Positions 44,035-44,551 of a DNA stretch of 44,551 bases are shown in pieces. Source of the stretch: Deltaproteobacteria bacterium. Lineage in GTDB: Bacteria > Bdellovibrionota_C > UBA2361 > JAFLCA01. The translations under genes were made by a program, and so were the position numbers. Position 1 is the first letter of the stretch; every line of letters starts with the position of its first letter. Location: NCBI GenBank assembly GCA_017302875.1, contig JAFLCA010000006.1:1-44551 (forward strand), written 5' to 3'. The notes below the pieces were generated by a model. That model saw only the letters and a program-made list of their open reading frames with translations. It was not told where the DNA came from and made no database searches.

Positions 44035-44551
44035 ATGCAATATCAGCATATTATTTGGGATTGGAACGGCACCATCGTTGATGACTTGGAACTGGCCGTC
44101 GAGCTGGCCAACCTTGAACTACAGGCGGCTGGCCTTCCTCCGCTGTCAGCCCACCAGCATCGAGCAGCCTTCCAAATACCTATTATTAGGTACTATGAAG
44201 CAATCGGAATGACGATGACGCCTGAGCTTGCCGCGGCAGTCGACCAGGCATTTCATAGGAATTACGATGAAGCGCGACATCGCCTGACCGCATTTCCAGA
44301 CATCTTCCCCGCCATGCAAACTCTAGGAACTAAGAGCTGCAAACATTCAGTCTTGTCGGCGCTTCCCCACGATTTACTGACTGAGCACGTAGAGCATCTA
44401 AATCTCGGCTCGTCTTTCGAGCGTGTCATAGGGAGAACCACGACTCATGCCGAAAGTAAGGTCGAAGCTGGGAGGAAGTTGATTGCCGATTTGCAGCTCC
44501 AACCGCAACATGTGCTCATCATCGGAGATACCATATACGATCACGAGGTAG
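44035..44551 (+). CDS. HAD-family hydrolase, right end cut by window edge
   Basis: The ATG at 44035 follows CAGAGG, and the frame is open to the end of the window (172 residues visible). Motif I is IIWDWNGTIVDD, with the nucleophile Asp and a DWNGT variant seen in phosphoglycolate phosphatase-like enzymes. The helical cap (about 22-90) fits a small C1 cap. Motif II is SVLSAL, the Lys is in THAESKVE, and the motif IV start is VLIIGDTIYDHEV. It is probably a small-molecule phosphatase; the substrate is unknown. Confidence 0.88.
   Translation, partial: MQYQHIIWDWNGTIVDDLELAVELANLELQAAGLPPLSAHQHRAAFQIPIIRYYEAIGMTMTPELAAAVDQAFHRNYDEARHRLTAFPDIFPAMQTLGTKSCKHSVLSALPHDLLTEHVEHLNLGSSFERVIGRTTTHAESKVEAGRKLIADLQLQPQHVLIIGDTIYDHEV

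Overview
The window looks like part of a chromosome from a Gram-negative, flagellated bacterium with a respiratory metabolism. The base composition looks even along the sequence, genes are tightly packed, and there is no integrase, transposase, CRISPR array, rRNA or tRNA that I could find. The NuoH insertion, the transporter-acyltransferase-synthetase fusion and the MotAB type recall the former Deltaproteobacteria or Bdellovibrionota, but no marker here fixes the phylum, so that placement is a low-confidence guess.

Layout. Positions 1-2024 hold the end of an unrecognised large protein that runs off the left edge. Convergent to it is a minus-strand block: a hybrid PAS-GAF histidine kinase, a degenerate PHP-domain protein, a small coiled-coil protein and a CorC/HlyC-type CBS membrane protein. 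A large plus-strand membrane Fe-S oxidoreductase (7379-9568) follows, of the kind that passes electrons from electron-transfer flavoprotein to menaquinone. Next is a minus-strand group with a small winged-helix-like basic protein, a structured 0.4 kb intergenic region, a universal stress protein and an HU protein with a lysine/alanine-rich tail. A secreted, anchored protein and an M20 metallopeptidase lie on the plus strand, separated by 469 bases that may hold an RNA gene.

The centre (13990-26497, minus strand) is a long respiratory complex I operon, nuoC-D-E-F-G-H-J-K-L-M-N. nuoA, nuoB and nuoI are absent from it. Electrons from NADH (NuoEFG) and, separately, from the 7379-9568 oxidoreductase would both enter the quinone pool.

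The right third (26740-44551) is mostly plus strand and envelope-oriented: two GT-C-like membrane glycosyltransferases flanking a Trm112-like protein, a minus-strand winged-helix protein, a PspA-like protein paired with a polytopic membrane protein, an LplT-acyltransferase-acyl-ACP synthetase triple fusion for lysophospholipid recycling, a TrhA/hemolysin III protein, an unknown protein, an unusual aminotransferase-Mur ligase fusion, the flagellar stator pair motA-motB, a DUF423 membrane protein, an unknown minus-strand protein and a HAD hydrolase cut by the right edge.

The least expected items are the aminotransferase-Mur fusion (38622-40559), the incomplete nuo operon with its enlarged NuoH, two structured intergenic regions (10050-10379 and 12480-12785), and three AT-rich palindromes of the form CTATAT..ATATAG found only between genes.
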